Origin: Dromaius novaehollandiae
Taxonomy: Eukaryota > Chordata > Aves > Casuariiformes > Dromaiidae
DNA: 64,000 bases
NCBI RefSeq assembly: GCF_036370855.1
Contig: NC_088102.1
Span: forward strand, 42,135,835 to 42,199,834
Direction of reading: 5' to 3'
The translations under genes and the position numbers were made by a program. This document shows, piece by piece, positions 48,101-61,815 of this stretch. Each line of letters starts with the position of its first letter. Position 1 is the first letter of the stretch. Below the pieces are notes generated by a model, which did no database searches, was not told the DNA's origin, and saw only the letters and a list, made by a program, of their open reading frames with translations.

Positions 48101-51100
48101 GTCTGAGAACGGAACAGCTTTTCTGACTCTCCTGGCTTAAGAAGTAGCATTGAAGAAGTCCTTTGTCTTTTATGAGCAGAAGGATAGAGGCCGCACCCTG
48201 AGAAGTAAATGATAGAGCTAAGGGTCTTTGGACATTTCCAATCACTGGAGATGTTTTTTTCTCCTTCCTTCTCTGCGGTATTGTTCAAGCTCCCCTTGCA
48301 GCTGGTTGATCAATATGTGTATTAACCAGCATTGTTTGTTTCAGATGGAGTATTGCTTCTTTCTCAGTGCTGGAACTTGGTAGCTGACCCTTTGTCTTCT
48401 TTCCAGCACAAATATTATATATGTGGCAAGTAATCACTTTGTTTGGCGGCTCATTCCAGTCTCCATAGCAACTCAGATCCAACAACTTCTACAAGACAAG
48501 CAGTTTGAGTTGGCTTTGCAGTTGGCAGTAAGTATTTATCTCTTTGATTCAAGGTGGAAAGCACTTTTGCAGCAGTACAGAAGCATGTAAAAGGATGTTT
48601 GCCTACTGCTTGACTGTAGCTAGTCCAAAGAGTTTAACCTCCGTACTTGTCAGCTTTGCACGAACTGACAAACTCTTAAGTGGGTTTTGACTCTTAAGTT
48701 TTTGTTTTTTTGTTGCCAGTTTTCCATATTGATCTATTGTGGTTTTAGGTTTTGGGATGTCCTCTCTTGTGCAAAGTGTTACCCCTCCCAGATGTTTAGT
48801 CAGTTGCCTTCTTGCAGACTTGTAAGCCAGCTGGACTTCCAAGTCTTCAGACTGCTTGTAAATGGTTTTGCTTGGGAGTTGTGTGGTTTTTTTGTTTTGT
48901 CAGATGACGAGGAGTGTTTGTAGTAGTCCTCCATGTTATTCTTGAAACATAATCTTTTCTTAGAGGTGCTGAATTGGTATGTTTAATCGTGTTGCTTGTA
49001 CTGTTTTAGGATTTTATGTTTCAGGATTTTTTTCCCCCCTAAATTTCGCTGGGATTTCACTAATATGAATTCATTTCATTTTGCATTGCTAATGTGAAAA
49101 TACCTTAAAAGGCAAATCAGTAAAGATGTGCTATTGCGTAGTGAATATATGGATAATGGGAGGTAGCTGTTCAAACCTTTTGGATTATGTCAGTAGTACA
49201 ATGAACATAATATTTGAGAATTGACTTCTGATATGCTTGTTCTTGGCAGGTTATGTTTTTTTGGAATATGACAAGCTTCTGGATTTCTTAGTCTCCTCAA
49301 AAGACAATACTCCTGTTATTTCTCTACAGTGTTTCATTCTCACTTATGAGGCCCAAGAGTTTTTCATATTCATCAATTTGTGTTTGTGTAGGAAATGAAA
49401 GATGATTCAGACAGTGAGAAGCGACAACAAATTCATCACATTAAGAACCTCTTTGCCTTCAACCTCTTCTGCCAGAAGCGTTTTGATGAATCCATGCAAG
49501 TTTTTGCCAAGCTTGGTACAGGTAAATGCTTGGGCTGGCCTTGAGATACCTGGGTTAGGAGAGATGAAATGAAGTTCACAGACCGTTTCTCTTTTTTTAG
49601 TTTTAAAAAACTGTTGCCTTTGGCAGACTGGCTCCCTGTGAATGAGAAATAGCCTAGGTGGCTGTTTATTCTTTCTTCGTGAACCTGTTCATGGTACTTC
49701 ACTTGAACTAACTGAAGTTAATTAGGCTAAATCATACATTTTCTCTTTGTGCAGAAGAATGCATTTCTGTTGTAGCCTATTTTGCAGTGTGCATACCGTG
49801 TACACAAACCCTTGAAGTTTGAGGGTTTCAGCAGGGAACAAAAGCCTACGGGCATCTTGGAATAAGAAGTAAGGAACGTCTGAGGTACCTAAATCCTTGG
49901 ACTCTGAGCAAAGCAAACTAAGGACCGTCAACCTGGTTTCCTGTTTGATGGACCAGGCTGCTGAAGCTAGGAAACTTACGTGGTTGTGGAAATCAAAATA
50001 GACTCTGATGCTATTCATCTGGTTCATAGCAGCAATAGTGGAAGACCACCAGAAGACTGGACTGTACCATAGAATAGTGCTTAATATTGACATGCTTTTA
50101 TTGGTGACAATGAGTTGTTTTTGCATTTGAACCTAGAACTATTAGTAATCTAAAATATGCAACCTACTTTTCTTGATGACACTTAGCATCATATTTACTT
50201 TCAAAAATTATGATGAAAGGACTGAGAGCTCAAAATACTTTGAATTTAAACTTGAGGACAGTAATTCTGAATTTGCTTAAACTCCATGAAAATGGATGCT
50301 CATTAGTTACGGGTGGCTGTCCTTGTCTTCTGTTTGGAAGCTCAGTAAATCTTCTCTTAAAACATTGCCTGTTCCTAGAAATCCTGTCCTACTATCAGAG
50401 TTGATAATGTTGTGACTCTGCAAAAAGAACAATAAAAGGATTATAATAATGGCTTGTCCTGCAAGTGTGACAGATGCACAGTTTGGAACTTGTTCTGCTT
50501 GGACTTTGAAATGGTCTTTTTCTTGCTCTTCTGGCTTGTTTTTATCACCTTTTCCTTATCTGGAACCTCATGGACATACAAATTGACTACAAACAGCTGT
50601 GTTGGAAAGCTAACCTTGCTCAAAGGCTATGTACGTTTAAGAGTTTGTAAAAGCAATGTGTCATGCACAGTTACTAATACTGGTTGTTTTTTTGCTTAGA
50701 TCCCACTCATGTGATGGGTCTGTACCCTGACCTCCTGCCTACAGATTACAGAAAACAGCTACAGTACCCCAACCCCCTGCCAGGGCTCTCTGGGGCAGAG
50801 CTGGAGAAGGCACATTTAGCTCTCATAGACTACCTAACTCAAGTGAGTGCTTCTACGTCTGTTTTTAGAGCAGTGTTATTCAGTTTTAACATACTGTGTT
50901 GGTTAATTGCAGTGATGTGCAGGAAGCAGTACACTTACTTCATCTCTGTCAGGCTGTCCTTAATAGGTTGTCTTCACAGTTGGAAACTCTATGGCAGCAG
51001 CTCCTGCAGGAGAACTAAAAGATGCAAGATGTGTCACAGATATGGGGAGGACATCCCATGTGACAGTGAGGACTGGACAAAACTTGCTTCTGGACAAATC

Positions 51101-54100
51101 TGAATCTGAGTGCACTGTTTTATTTTTAGTAGCCCTATGAAGAGGACTTGGGCTCTTGATTGTTTGTTATTTTTGGTGACTATTGTGGAGGGCACTCTAT
51201 CCAAGAGATGGTCCAAAAGCATGCATTAGAGAAAGTGGCACAGGATGTGGTGGGTCCCATAACTTCTTGTCTTTTTCTTCTGTTACGACTGGCTTCTGAA
51301 CTGTTTTGATGTCCTTTTGACTTGACTAAAAGGAAGCTTGTGTCTGAAGTAGGGTTTTTTTTTGCGTGCACAGTAATTCAAAACTTAAATTATGTTTCAA
51401 ATGTTTTGAATGTTCAGATTTCTTTAAAATATCTCTGTTCAGGTTAACCGAATTTCTTGTTACCTGTTTTTTCAAGACTCTGGAAATCTTACAAAACTTA
51501 TAAATTTGCAAAATAAATATGTATGCCTTCATGTGGTTGGGAAGGTGATGTGTTCAATGTATAGAAACAAACAAAAATCTCGAGGAGTAAATTGGTAAAA
51601 TAAGTTATTAAATTATTTTAACTTAGTCTTTTTTTTTTTTCTTGGTGAATTCCATTTTCTGGGAATGGGATGGAGAAATCTGTGGACCTTTCCTGTTAAA
51701 ATTTCATTTGATGTCCTGCAGAAAAGAAGTCAGCTGGTAAAGAAGCTAAATGATTCTGACCATCAGTCCAGTACCTCACCCCTCATGGAAGGAACACCCA
51801 CGATCAAATCCAAAAAGAAGCTGCTACAAATCATTGATACCACCCTGTTAAAGTGTTACCTCCATGTGAGTTTCTGCATGTCCTAGAAGCCTTTGCTTTA
51901 TAATATAAACTTTGTCAGGAGTTCAGTCTGAAAAACTTGAGCAGGATAAGAAGCTACTTTAGAAGTTCTCATGAAACTGTCTCACTCTGGTCTAAAAATG
52001 ATCTGTGAAACTGTGGTCTTAGCTAGTTTCCTCATTGGTTAGGAAGCCGTTTCATGGAACAAAGCAGGCATGTCCATTTTGGGTGGCTGCCTCTTGTTAA
52101 ACCTTGCTGCCAAGGTTGTTTTCAAAGGTGGCCCCTATTCTGGAAGGGAATAGCTCTAATATATTGTTTTCTTCTGTCTCATGAAATGATGGAAGTGTAC
52201 AGGACTTGCTACCAGGTGTTAAATTGTCACTTCTTGTGCTATAAGACGTATACTTTTCTCTGGGTTCCAGTGAGAAGGGGGAGGGTCCCATGAGCTTAGG
52301 TGCACATTAGACAAATGTTTGAATGCTTTCATTTTTGCTCGCAGACAAATGTAGCGCTGGTGGCACCATTGTTACGTCTGGAGAACAATCACTGCCATAT
52401 TGAAGAGAGTGAGCATGTACTAAAGAAGGCACACAAATATAGTGAGCTGATAATATTGTATGAGAAGAAGGGCCTGCATGAGAAAGGTAGGTATGAGGTT
52501 GGAGTGGGGAGAAGAGAGGGAATAGGCACATGCAGTCCTAGTCTGAATTTTAACTTGTCTTGACTGAGCAGGCAGGATTCAGAAGGTACTTTGTTTCTGG
52601 ATCTTGTGGTTAAATCTGTCTTTGTTCCTGTTATGTGTTTGGCTGTGTGTTTAAAACAAAACTTTCTTTTGTTCTCTGCTGGTAGTGAGACAGTAAAAAA
52701 TGTGCTTTTTTGTGGTTCAAGTGGGAATGATACTCATCTGGTTATAGCAGAATTAACCTTTTTGTTTTTCTGAAAGCATTACAGGTATTGGTGGATCAGT
52801 CGAAGAAAGCCAACTCACCTTTGAAGGGTCATGAGAGGACAGTGCAATATCTGCAGCATTTGGGTAGGTGTGGAGTAGAGGCTGGTTAAAACATTGTTCC
52901 TTTTCAAGATGTCTTTATTCTTCTTGGGCTTAGCAGTATTGGCTTTTTTTTTCTTTTGTTCAGTAATTGTCTGTAGACTATCGGGCTAAAAGATAACCCT
53001 TGTCGTCTAGTATGGTTTCCTGCATAATGCAAGCGTTAACGTATTAGTTCAGGAGAGTCTTGTTCAAACTTGAGTATCTCTCCTTGGAGAATACCCCCTA
53101 TTTCTGATTTAAAAAAAAAAAAAAATTCCGTTGGTAGAGAATATGCTATAACATTTTGTGTTCTGTTCCAGTGATGATTTTTCGAGTTAGACTTTCCAGA
53201 TGAAATTTTAACTTCCAGTTGTTGGGCCTGGTGACTTAGCTGAAATGAAGAATGTTATATAAAATTGTTTTCTACGTATAGCTAAATCTAGATTATGACC
53301 TAACAGATTTAGTTGCTGGTTGCAGAATCACATCAGGAAGTTGCTTGTCCGACTATTCATTGTGAACTGCCATGTTCTTTTTTTGGGAGTTTGCTATTTT
53401 TTAGAATAGTTCTCTCCATTCAATAAAATATTTATTTCTAAATGCACAGTGCAATCACACTGCTAGTTTGATAAACCATACACAGTGGTTTGTGTGTGGG
53501 GGAGTATCTTGGTTCTTCTCTTAGTCTTACACTGTTGGCAAAGTGTGATTTTTTTTCTTTTTATTATTTTATTTATTTTTTTTACTGCTCTGCTAAATTC
53601 CTTCTGGCTTCTGTTATCAGCATGTTTCTTCAATAATAATTCATTCCTTACAGTGGCATTGAGACCTTCTCTGTTTGTGCCATGTGCATCTCTTATACTT
53701 CTTATTCATTGTTGTCACTTGGTTATGCTCTTTGTGTCTTAGAGAAATCTAGACACAGTACTGCCTTAGAAAACAAACTTAATTTTACTTTAAAAAAAAA
53801 AAAAAGTCATCTTTATACTTTAAATTCATCTTGACTGATCTATGTCAGCTATTCATTTGTCTTACCTGAGACTGGTGACACTTAAGACCTATAATTATCC
53901 AAGTTGTCTGTAATGCTCTTCTGAAATCTTGGTATGTCGTTAGATTTCTTCAAATCTTCTGGAGTTTCTTGGTTATTCCAGGGCTTTCTGAAAAAACAGC
54001 TTTCCCATGTGTTTCTTGTGCAACTTTTTCAAAACAAATAAAGATTATTTGGGTTTGTTGACTTAAGGGTAATGAAATCTAGTTGACACAGCCCAACAAC

Positions 54101-57100
54101 TTAATGTTTAAATGGAATGTTTTACAGTGTCATTCACAGCTTGTTTTTCCCCGAAAATAAATAGCAGAGGTGTGACACATCCTTTTTTCTTGTGTTGCCC
54201 ATTCTGCCATGATTAGACCCTTAATTAAGGTGATAAAAGCTTTTAATACTACTAGGTTTTAACAAATTTTTACCTGTGCTCTCCCTTTGATGAGTCTTCA
54301 GTAGTTCTCGATTTCTAATCTAAATCACTTTTTTTTTTATTACACAGGATGTATTTTTAGTTGTTTTTACTTCTGTTCTAAGTGAAGTAATTCTTCTTTA
54401 GTCATCTCTTGTCTGTAGGTTTTTGAGTGTGTAGTGAAATGTTCTGAGTAGTTCTCTGGTAATTAAATAAAGAGAATTTTCTCCAGACTTGTAACTGTGG
54501 TCTCTTAAATCATCAAATATGCGTTACTGCTTTGAATTTGACCCTTGCTGTGCATTGACAAAGCAAACACTTCCTGTTTATTGCACCTAAGCAATTCCTA
54601 ATTGTTAATTGCGTGGCTGGCCATGCCTGTCAAAAACTCAGTCCGTGTTCTTGTCTGTGCTGAACTTGCCACAGGGAGAATGGTGTATTTGACTGGGCAG
54701 TAGATAGTTTTCTGTATTACACAATTCCTTATCTGTTTCAAATAGTCTTATGTAGAACCTCTTCCTATTACATCTCCCATTTGAACTAGGGGTTTGTTGC
54801 TGAGAATGTTTAAAAGTTCAGTGTGTGCTTTAATTCTAGCCGCACAAAACACCCTTGCCTGTCACCTTCAGTGGAAATCCCCATGCAGCTGAATGTCATC
54901 TGCCGAGGGAGCCTGTTGATTTGTTATGTGGTGTGATTTGATGTTGACCTTCTAGTATGCTGATCTATAAACTTTCAGATAGTTACTTGGTGAGTTCCTT
55001 CTTTTCCTCTGCTATCTTGAGGGTTTGAGTAGGTTATAGCTTTATGATTTGGTGATTCAGTCATGATTTCAGCAAAGGCACCTAGATTTGATCAGTGCTT
55101 TAGAAAGGATCTATTTGATCTCTCATTTAGAAGCGGTTAGACTTTTCTTTGTCTCTTGTTCTAAAGCAGAACTTAACTCCCATAAGTTGTACTCTCCTTT
55201 ATTTAATATTCTCAGTGAGTCTGGTACAATCTAGTATAGTAGAAGATTTGTTCCCCTGAGGTGGAAGCTGTTCATACCATACAAGACAATTAATCTTAAG
55301 ACAATTGAGCTTGCTATAGTTATCAACTATCTAAATTCTGTGGTGCTTGATTTTTGACTGAGTTAATGCTCTTTCCTGTTGGGAATTGTTTGCGAAGTAA
55401 TGAAACTGGGGCTTTAGCCTGGAATGCATGATTTTTCATCAGAAATGATTCTTCCTGTAAGTGGAGCTTTGTTGGTTCTGAAAGCATCTGCTTGTGCTGT
55501 GAGTAGGTAAATCTTTATGAATTTAACATTAACTGCTGCTTTTTGTTCCAGGCACAGAGAACTTACACTTGGTATTCTCCTACTCTGTCTGGGTGCTAAG
55601 AGATTTTCCAGAAGATGGGCTGAAGGTAAGTGTGGCTGAAACAGGTGCCTTGCTGTTTAGACTCTTAATGCAGTGTATGTAATGGGGACAACTAGATAAT
55701 AACCTGTAATGTTCTTTGATCTGTAATATTAAAAAAAAATCTGAGAGAGTCCAGGTATCATTATTAAATCCAATGAAAGGTATAATTTGTATTGTCTGTA
55801 TTCAGTACTGTGATATGCTTAGTGGTACTTGGAGGAAGAGAGCCTTTCAATTTTTCTTCTGGTTTTCTGTTCGTGGGATACTTTAACTACTGTTTCTAAT
55901 GTTAAGACATACGAGGATTGCTAGCTATCTACTGCAACATGATGTTGGTGTTGCACTTTTTGTGCAAGAGCCTGATTGTATATTTAAATGACAATTGAAA
56001 ATTTGCCTTTCTTATTTTCCATTTCTTCTTTGTTTATAAAACTGACTACCTGTATTTGGGAGGAGATGGATATTGTAGAAGAAAAGGATAAGTGTGTTGC
56101 CTAGGGCAACAGTGGACTTGTTTGTTACTCCTTTGAGATGTGACATAGCTTCTAGATGCCTAACTAAGCTGTTTGGATTTTTCATACTTCATGCACTTAT
56201 TTCTTGGACTCATATGATGGTATGCTGAGTTTCTGTGCCTCATAGAAAATATGCTACATTGCTTAGATTTAAAAATAATTGTTCTGTGAATAAAATTGTG
56301 TTTGGCAGATATTTACAGAAGACCTCCCTGAAGTGGAAGCTTTGCCACGAGACAAAGTGCTTGGTTTCTTGATAGAAAATTTTAAGAGCTTGGCTATTCC
56401 TTATCTGGTAAGAACTCAATCTGTAATAGTGCGTTACATTCAGTACAGTGTGGTACATGTACGACTTTGATTCTCCTGGCTTTGGAGCCCGATGCTGTCA
56501 AATAAATAATTAAGAGGAAGCAGAGTGGGACTCAAAAATATGAAATCCTGAAGTCAAGCTTGGTAAAAGGAAGCATGAAACTGTTGCTTGCTTATAACAT
56601 ATCACATTCCAGAGGAAGTATCTGTAATTGAACCTAAACATGTATTTATAGGAACACATCATCCATGTCTGGGAAGAAACTGGTGCAGATTTTCACAACT
56701 GTCTCATCCAGCTGTACTGTGAGAAAGTGCAGGGCTTAATGAAAGAATATCTCAGTTCTTTCCCTACAGGTATGCTCAGCCTTTTCTGGTGGGAGGACTA
56801 GGGGAATAGAACAACACAGGGTAGGCTTCATAGCATAGTGCTGTAAGCCTTCACTGTTCATATCCAGATGATATCTTAAGCAATGAAGGAATTGGGACTA
56901 CAAAAGTTACAGGTTTATAGGGAAGTCTAGTTTCTTGTCTTTGTAGAAATCTTGGAGGATCAAATGACACTTTCTTCATGATGGAATGGCAGCTACTGCT
57001 ACCTGAATTCTGGGTATTACGGGTAGGGAAGGGTCTTGAATAACTGTATCTATTCTCTAGCCAGGCACTTAATGTGTTCTGGGGAGCTGAGATAATTTAG

Positions 57101-60100
57101 CCAGGTGCATCTGATTCTCAGCCCATACAAGAGCTTTTGGTTCCTCCTCATAACAATCTATTTTTGTTACCTTCATCTGTGTAATACCTCAACTTAAGTT
57201 CCTTTTTCTTCCATATAGATAAAATGCCAGTGCCTGCTGGGGAGGAAGGAGGAGACTTGGGAGAGTACCGGAAAAAGCTGCTGCTTTTTCTTGAGAAGTC
57301 TAGCTGCTATGAACCTGGTCGACTAATTAGTGACTTCCCCTTTGATGGTGAGTTCGGTTTCCATGGGCTAGCTGAAGCCTAACTGTTGCATTGTACAGCA
57401 AAAATTTCTAATTTGTTACAGAATCGTGCTAACAAAAGACAGAGAAGATGGATAGATTTGAATTATATGCCACTGGTGTGCATGCTAACTCTGTTTTGAC
57501 TGGCACAACTGGGTCTTTCCCAGTCTCCGCAGGATTCTTGTAACTGCTGGCCTAAGACCGTATGATGTCTCCCATCACTCTTAAATGTTTGTCGTAACTT
57601 TCAGATGAACCTGAATTGCTCAACAGATTTGAAGTTTGTACTGTGACTACTGTCAAACAGGCATCTAGTCAGAACGTAACTTTCATTTATGCTCATACTG
57701 TAATTTATAGTTCCTTCTGTTAGTCTGGAGCTTATTTGTTTCTTTGTGTAGCTGTTGACTAATCCTTCATGCTGTCCCTAGGTCTCCTAGAAGAACGTGC
57801 TCTGCTCTTGGGCCATATGGGAAAGCATGAGCAAGCTCTCTTTATTTATGTTCATATTTTGAAGGACACGAAAATGGCTGAAAAGTAAGGGTCTCTGTTT
57901 TTCACAAGGCTTAGTTTGCTAACTGCCCTGTGGATAGGATGTGTAGTGAAATTTTGCTGTGTTTAGAGCAAGAGCACTGTAAGCTTTTGCGATCCTCTGG
58001 GTTTCCACATTTCTTGATTTGGGCTCTTCCAGGTATATGTATTACAGATAATGATACAATCCCCTTGAGGTTGACCTTTCCATCATCTTCTGTCATTGTG
58101 CTTTAGTCTAGAGCAATCTGGTTGTCACTGATGTTCTTCATTTCCACCTTGTCAGATAGGACTTTCCACCAGTCCTTAGCTTGAGAACTTGCGCATGTTG
58201 TTTTGGTTCCCTTCTCTGTGAGAGGCACTCTCTGGACCAAATATAAAGTTAAGCTCTTCCAGTTAGCATGATCCTCTTTAGTAAAGATATGGCTCTTTGC
58301 CAGAAGTATTGTGTCAGTGAACCTTCTGGGTGAATCTGAAAGTACTTGGGTGAGAATATAATTAACCAATGCTGACAGGCGTATCTGAACAATGTATCTG
58401 AACACTGTTCAACCGAGCTATTTTTGCGGATAGTTTCAGGAAATGCCTATTAGAAAACACTTAACCCTGGTACACTAGTGAACACCTTTTTCTTGTGATT
58501 CGGACTTAATTATGTATACAGTAATTATGTATATCTACATATATACTTCTGTGCTACGTTATGTTGATTGGAGACCGACTCTTTTTCCCTGCAACTGAAT
58601 TAAATTCAGTTTCTGTTCGAACATTTTGTAAGTTGATTGGGAGTGGGAGACTTGCACAAAACTTCCCTTTTCTCGAGAACATTGTGATGCAGAATGAACA
58701 GCTTCATTTTGTTATGTAATCTTGTCTAACTGATCAGAATTGGATGTAAGGTCACCTAACTTGGTTTGCCTCAGCAATCTAAGCATTAACATGTTAATTT
58801 CTCGTGACTGATTCTCTGGGTTCCAAAACTTTCCCTGCAATTCACTTGATTCTTCTCTGTTCTAGCTACTGCCATAAACATTATGACAGAAACAAAGATG
58901 GCAACAAAGATGTAAGTAGCTTTATCTTTGCAGTCCTCCTGATTTATGAGGTTGTATTAGTTGGACTGTTTATGCCATGCTAGGGAGTTTAAAGTTTATG
59001 CTTTGTATAGATTTCTCAGATTAGTGTAGGTGGACAGGAACCTATGTATAAGCACTTGGAATGTTCAAGAAAAGCTAAAATACTCTGGTGTTCTTATTCC
59101 AGTTACATCCATAGAAAAACTAACGGTAAAAAACAGTGATGTATTGGTTTCTAAAGATGGTAAATAAGTTCAAATATGCATAGGAGGCGTGATTAAAAGG
59201 TAACTGCTTTTATGGAAAAACTTTAGTGTAGAATGCAAGTCTTAAAAGGCCTTGAACAGCTTTGGTATTTTTCTTTTTTTGTTGTTTTAAGGTAAAAGCT
59301 GTTTAATTGAACAATTTAGAATTCTGAATGACAACGTGCTAGTACCATCATCATTTTCTACCAATACCATCAATTGTGGATGAATGTGATGGTTTCAGAG
59401 TCTTTCCTTTATGTGAAATAGGTCTATCTGTCTCTGCTCCGGATGTATCTCTCCCCACCTAGTGTTCATTGCCTGGGGCCAATCAAGATGGAAGTGTTGG
59501 AGCCTCAAGCCAATCTGCAGGCTGCTTTACAGGTTTTGGAGCTACATCACAGCAAACTGGACACCACCAAGGTAAGGAACACTTGTAAGTACTCGGTTTG
59601 TACTGTTTGTAGATACAAAGGGCACCGGCGTAGGCACGTGAACAGATTGTAACAGCATCAAGCTAAATGTGAAAATCTGTTCTCTTTTGTTCTGTTTGTT
59701 TTTTTGTTTGTTTGTTTTTTTTTTTAATTTTTCCTGACCAAGTATATTTTGCTCTAGGCAATAAACCTACTTCCAGCAAACACACAAATTAGCGAGATTC
59801 GAATCTTCCTAGAGAAGGTCCTTGAAGAAAATGCCCAGAAGAAAAGATTTAATCAAGTGCTCAAGAATCTTCTCCATGCTGAGTTTCTGAGGGTAAGTAC
59901 CCATCCCCTGTCACTTATTGAAATGGAGTTTTAAAACTGATGGTCAACAGTTATATAACCTGTATCCTTTTTACAGGATGTACATCCTCTAAATGGTGCT
60001 GTAGTGCACCTGAAATTAGTATATGTGCACTAAGTAGACTGAAAATCCACTTTTCAGGAGATGGCAAGTGCATTTTAGTTTGGATAAGGCATGTGCTTTT

Positions 60101-61815
60101 GCAGTGAATCTCTGGACTTGCTGTGCTCCAGTGTGCATTGCAGCATAATATCAGAGAACATGGACTGTATTTATTTAAAATAACCTACACCAGACAATTC
60201 TCTTCCATAGTTCTGTAGAACACCCCTTAACGGTTGAAGTGCCGTAGTCTGTGGACCAGACTAGTCTAAAGTAAAACCCTGGAATACATGAATACATGAC
60301 CCTGGATACATGAAGTGTGGATATAGGGTCTTCAGTACCACCTGGTCTGCTGTGCAGATCTGCTTCTGTTGTGCTGTGCAACTTGCTAATGTAGAGGTAG
60401 CCAGTGAAAATTAAATGTTGATACAGGCTTCAGTTTTACCAGACTAGAAAGGTAGCTGTGGTGTGGCATTGCTTTTTGAGCAATTTTTTTTTTAATTCTC
60501 TTATAGGTCCAGGAGGAGCGGATCTTGCATCAGCAAGTGAAGTGCATTATTACAGAGGAGAAGGTGTGCACTGTATGTAAAAAGAAGATCGGTAACAGGT
60601 GAGAGCATATGCCTTAAAGTCTGGGAAACACTCAAATATGAATCTGGTAACTTATGCAAATTAAGTGTTGCACAAATCAGGATGTATGTACTGACAGAAC
60701 AGCGCTATGAAGGAGGCGTCTGAGGAGTGTTTGAATTAGAAGTTATATCACTCAACTGGGTGGTTGGGAAAACATCAAAGCTTCAGTCACTGAAGTTTAT
60801 TGCAAGAGTTTCATCCTGCTTTCAACATAACAAAATAAAACCCCTTGAGAAACTGTTAAGACTACTTGCTTCAAAGCTCTAGAAGGCAGAAAGTGACTTC
60901 TCATCTTGTATTTGGAAAATTTTGTAAAAACACTGCCTAGTGGTCCTGCTTCTTTATATCATCCTTCTTAATTCTAGTTAAGAATCTCAACTTCAGATGC
61001 ATGTGTGTGAGGGTTTTGTATATCTGATAGCTTTGTGGTTCTTTAGGTGATTTGCATTTTGTAGTCTAATAATCTTAGGACATCTAAAAGTAGAACTGAT
61101 TCACTTGATGTCTGGAGGCCTATAATTTTTTTTCTTCTACCATCCCTAGTAAGAAACTACAGACTTGAAGAGTATGCAAATCTTTTATTTGTATTTTTTT
61201 CTAATTACTGAACTCCAATGAAATGTCACATAATTACTTTATCTATTTTTTTTCTTGTTGATATGAGCCTTTCCGAGATATCAGTAGCTTTCACAATGAT
61301 AGGGAATAGTTCTTTTTTTCAAGCTGTTTTAATGAACACAGGCTTAAATTACTGCTGTGCATATTCAAGTTTTTGTTGTTAGTGTGTAGCATCAGAATTT
61401 GAATTTGTTTTTGATTGTCTAGGATTTCTCTAATACTGTGAATTTCAGTAAGGCTTCGAAGGGGAGCCATGTCAGCATGTCACAGTGTCTTTGAAGGTTA
61501 TTAATAGCAACTTCCAAATAAAACGTGCCCGTAGAAATGAAAATGCTCACACTCACAAAAAGTGAATTATTTTGTCTGTTCTTTCAATAAACTGTTCAGG
61601 CTGAAATTTAAACAGGAAGATGTTGCTTTTATTTAGGCTTTTCTTTTTGGATTCTAACACTACTCAGATACTGTTGTTTGAAGAGGGTGAGCTGTTTATT
61701 TGCATTGAAAGTTGATTTTGTGTTCTGTTCTCTTTATAGTGCATTTGCCCGATACCCTAATGCAATAGTTGTGCATTATTTCTGCTCCAAAGAAGTCAAC
61801 ACAGTGGACACCTGA
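39167..61815 (+). CDS. VPS39: VPS39 (Vam6/TLP), HOPS tethering-complex subunit, 25 constitutive coding exons
   Basis: Exons: 39167-39239, 40711-40776, 42151-42215, 43048-43090, 44067-44161, 45400-45498, 46222-46314, 47208-47391, 47915-48035, 48407-48527, 49392-49521, 50700-50842, 51722-51865, 52345-52486, 52777-52863, 55552-55625, 56309-56407, 56652-56769, 57219-57347, 57782-57884, 58866-58911, 59422-59571, 59758-59892, 60507-60598, 61740-61815. All introns are GT-AG and in phase: 875 aa, equal to the shorter human isoform as remembered. The protein has an N-terminal CNH/beta-propeller domain (about residues 15-295), clathrin-heavy-chain-type helical repeats (about 570-750), and a C-terminal zinc-binding segment with CTVCKKK and VVHYFCSKEV. 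It joins HOPS to drive Rab7-dependent fusion of late endosomes and autophagosomes with lysosomes. The start MHDAFEHVPILEKLPLQ matches human except His for Pro at residue 7. Residue identity is very high across the helical repeats. Confidence 0.98.
40110..40145. repeat. Imperfect TA/CA microsatellite in VPS39 intron 1
   Basis: Alternating purine-pyrimidine tract of TA and CA steps. Confidence 0.75.
41404..41484. repeat. 40-bp perfect tandem duplication in VPS39 intron 2
   Basis: Two adjacent identical 40-bp copies (41404-41443 and 41444-41483) each contain GTGGGATAGCACAGGG followed by A8. Perfect identity in intronic DNA points to a recent slippage or duplication, or an assembly artefact. It lies about 180 bp upstream of the 33-nt cassette exon. 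Confidence 0.95.
41661..41693 (+). CDS. VPS39: VPS39 33-nt alternative cassette exon (11 aa)
   Basis: The stretch lies in the intron between exons 2 and 3. The acceptor is TTTTTTGCATCAG and the donor GTAAGT. The 33 nt keep the phase (enters after G, leaves one base) and insert VPGEVMSSESV-like residues between KDI and CNRF. The human 886-aa isoform has an 11-aa insert at exactly this point, beginning VPADV as remembered. With it, this gene also gives 886 aa. Usage was not tested. Confidence 0.82.
43341..43365. repeat. Imperfect (GT)n microsatellite in VPS39 intron 4
   Basis: GT-rich tract with two interruptions. Confidence 0.75.
44624..44649. repeat. Short inverted repeat in VPS39 intron 5
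   Basis: AACTACGGC and GCCGTAGTT are perfect reverse complements 8 bp apart. With the inner CTGA/TCAG pairing and one bulge, a stem of about 12 bp with almost no loop is possible. No function is known. Confidence 0.7.
52864..55551 (+). other. VPS39: VPS39 intron 15 (2.7 kb)
   Basis: Long intron with T- and A-runs (A13-14 at about 53110 and 53791). I recognised no exon, RNA gene or named repeat in it. Confidence 0.6.
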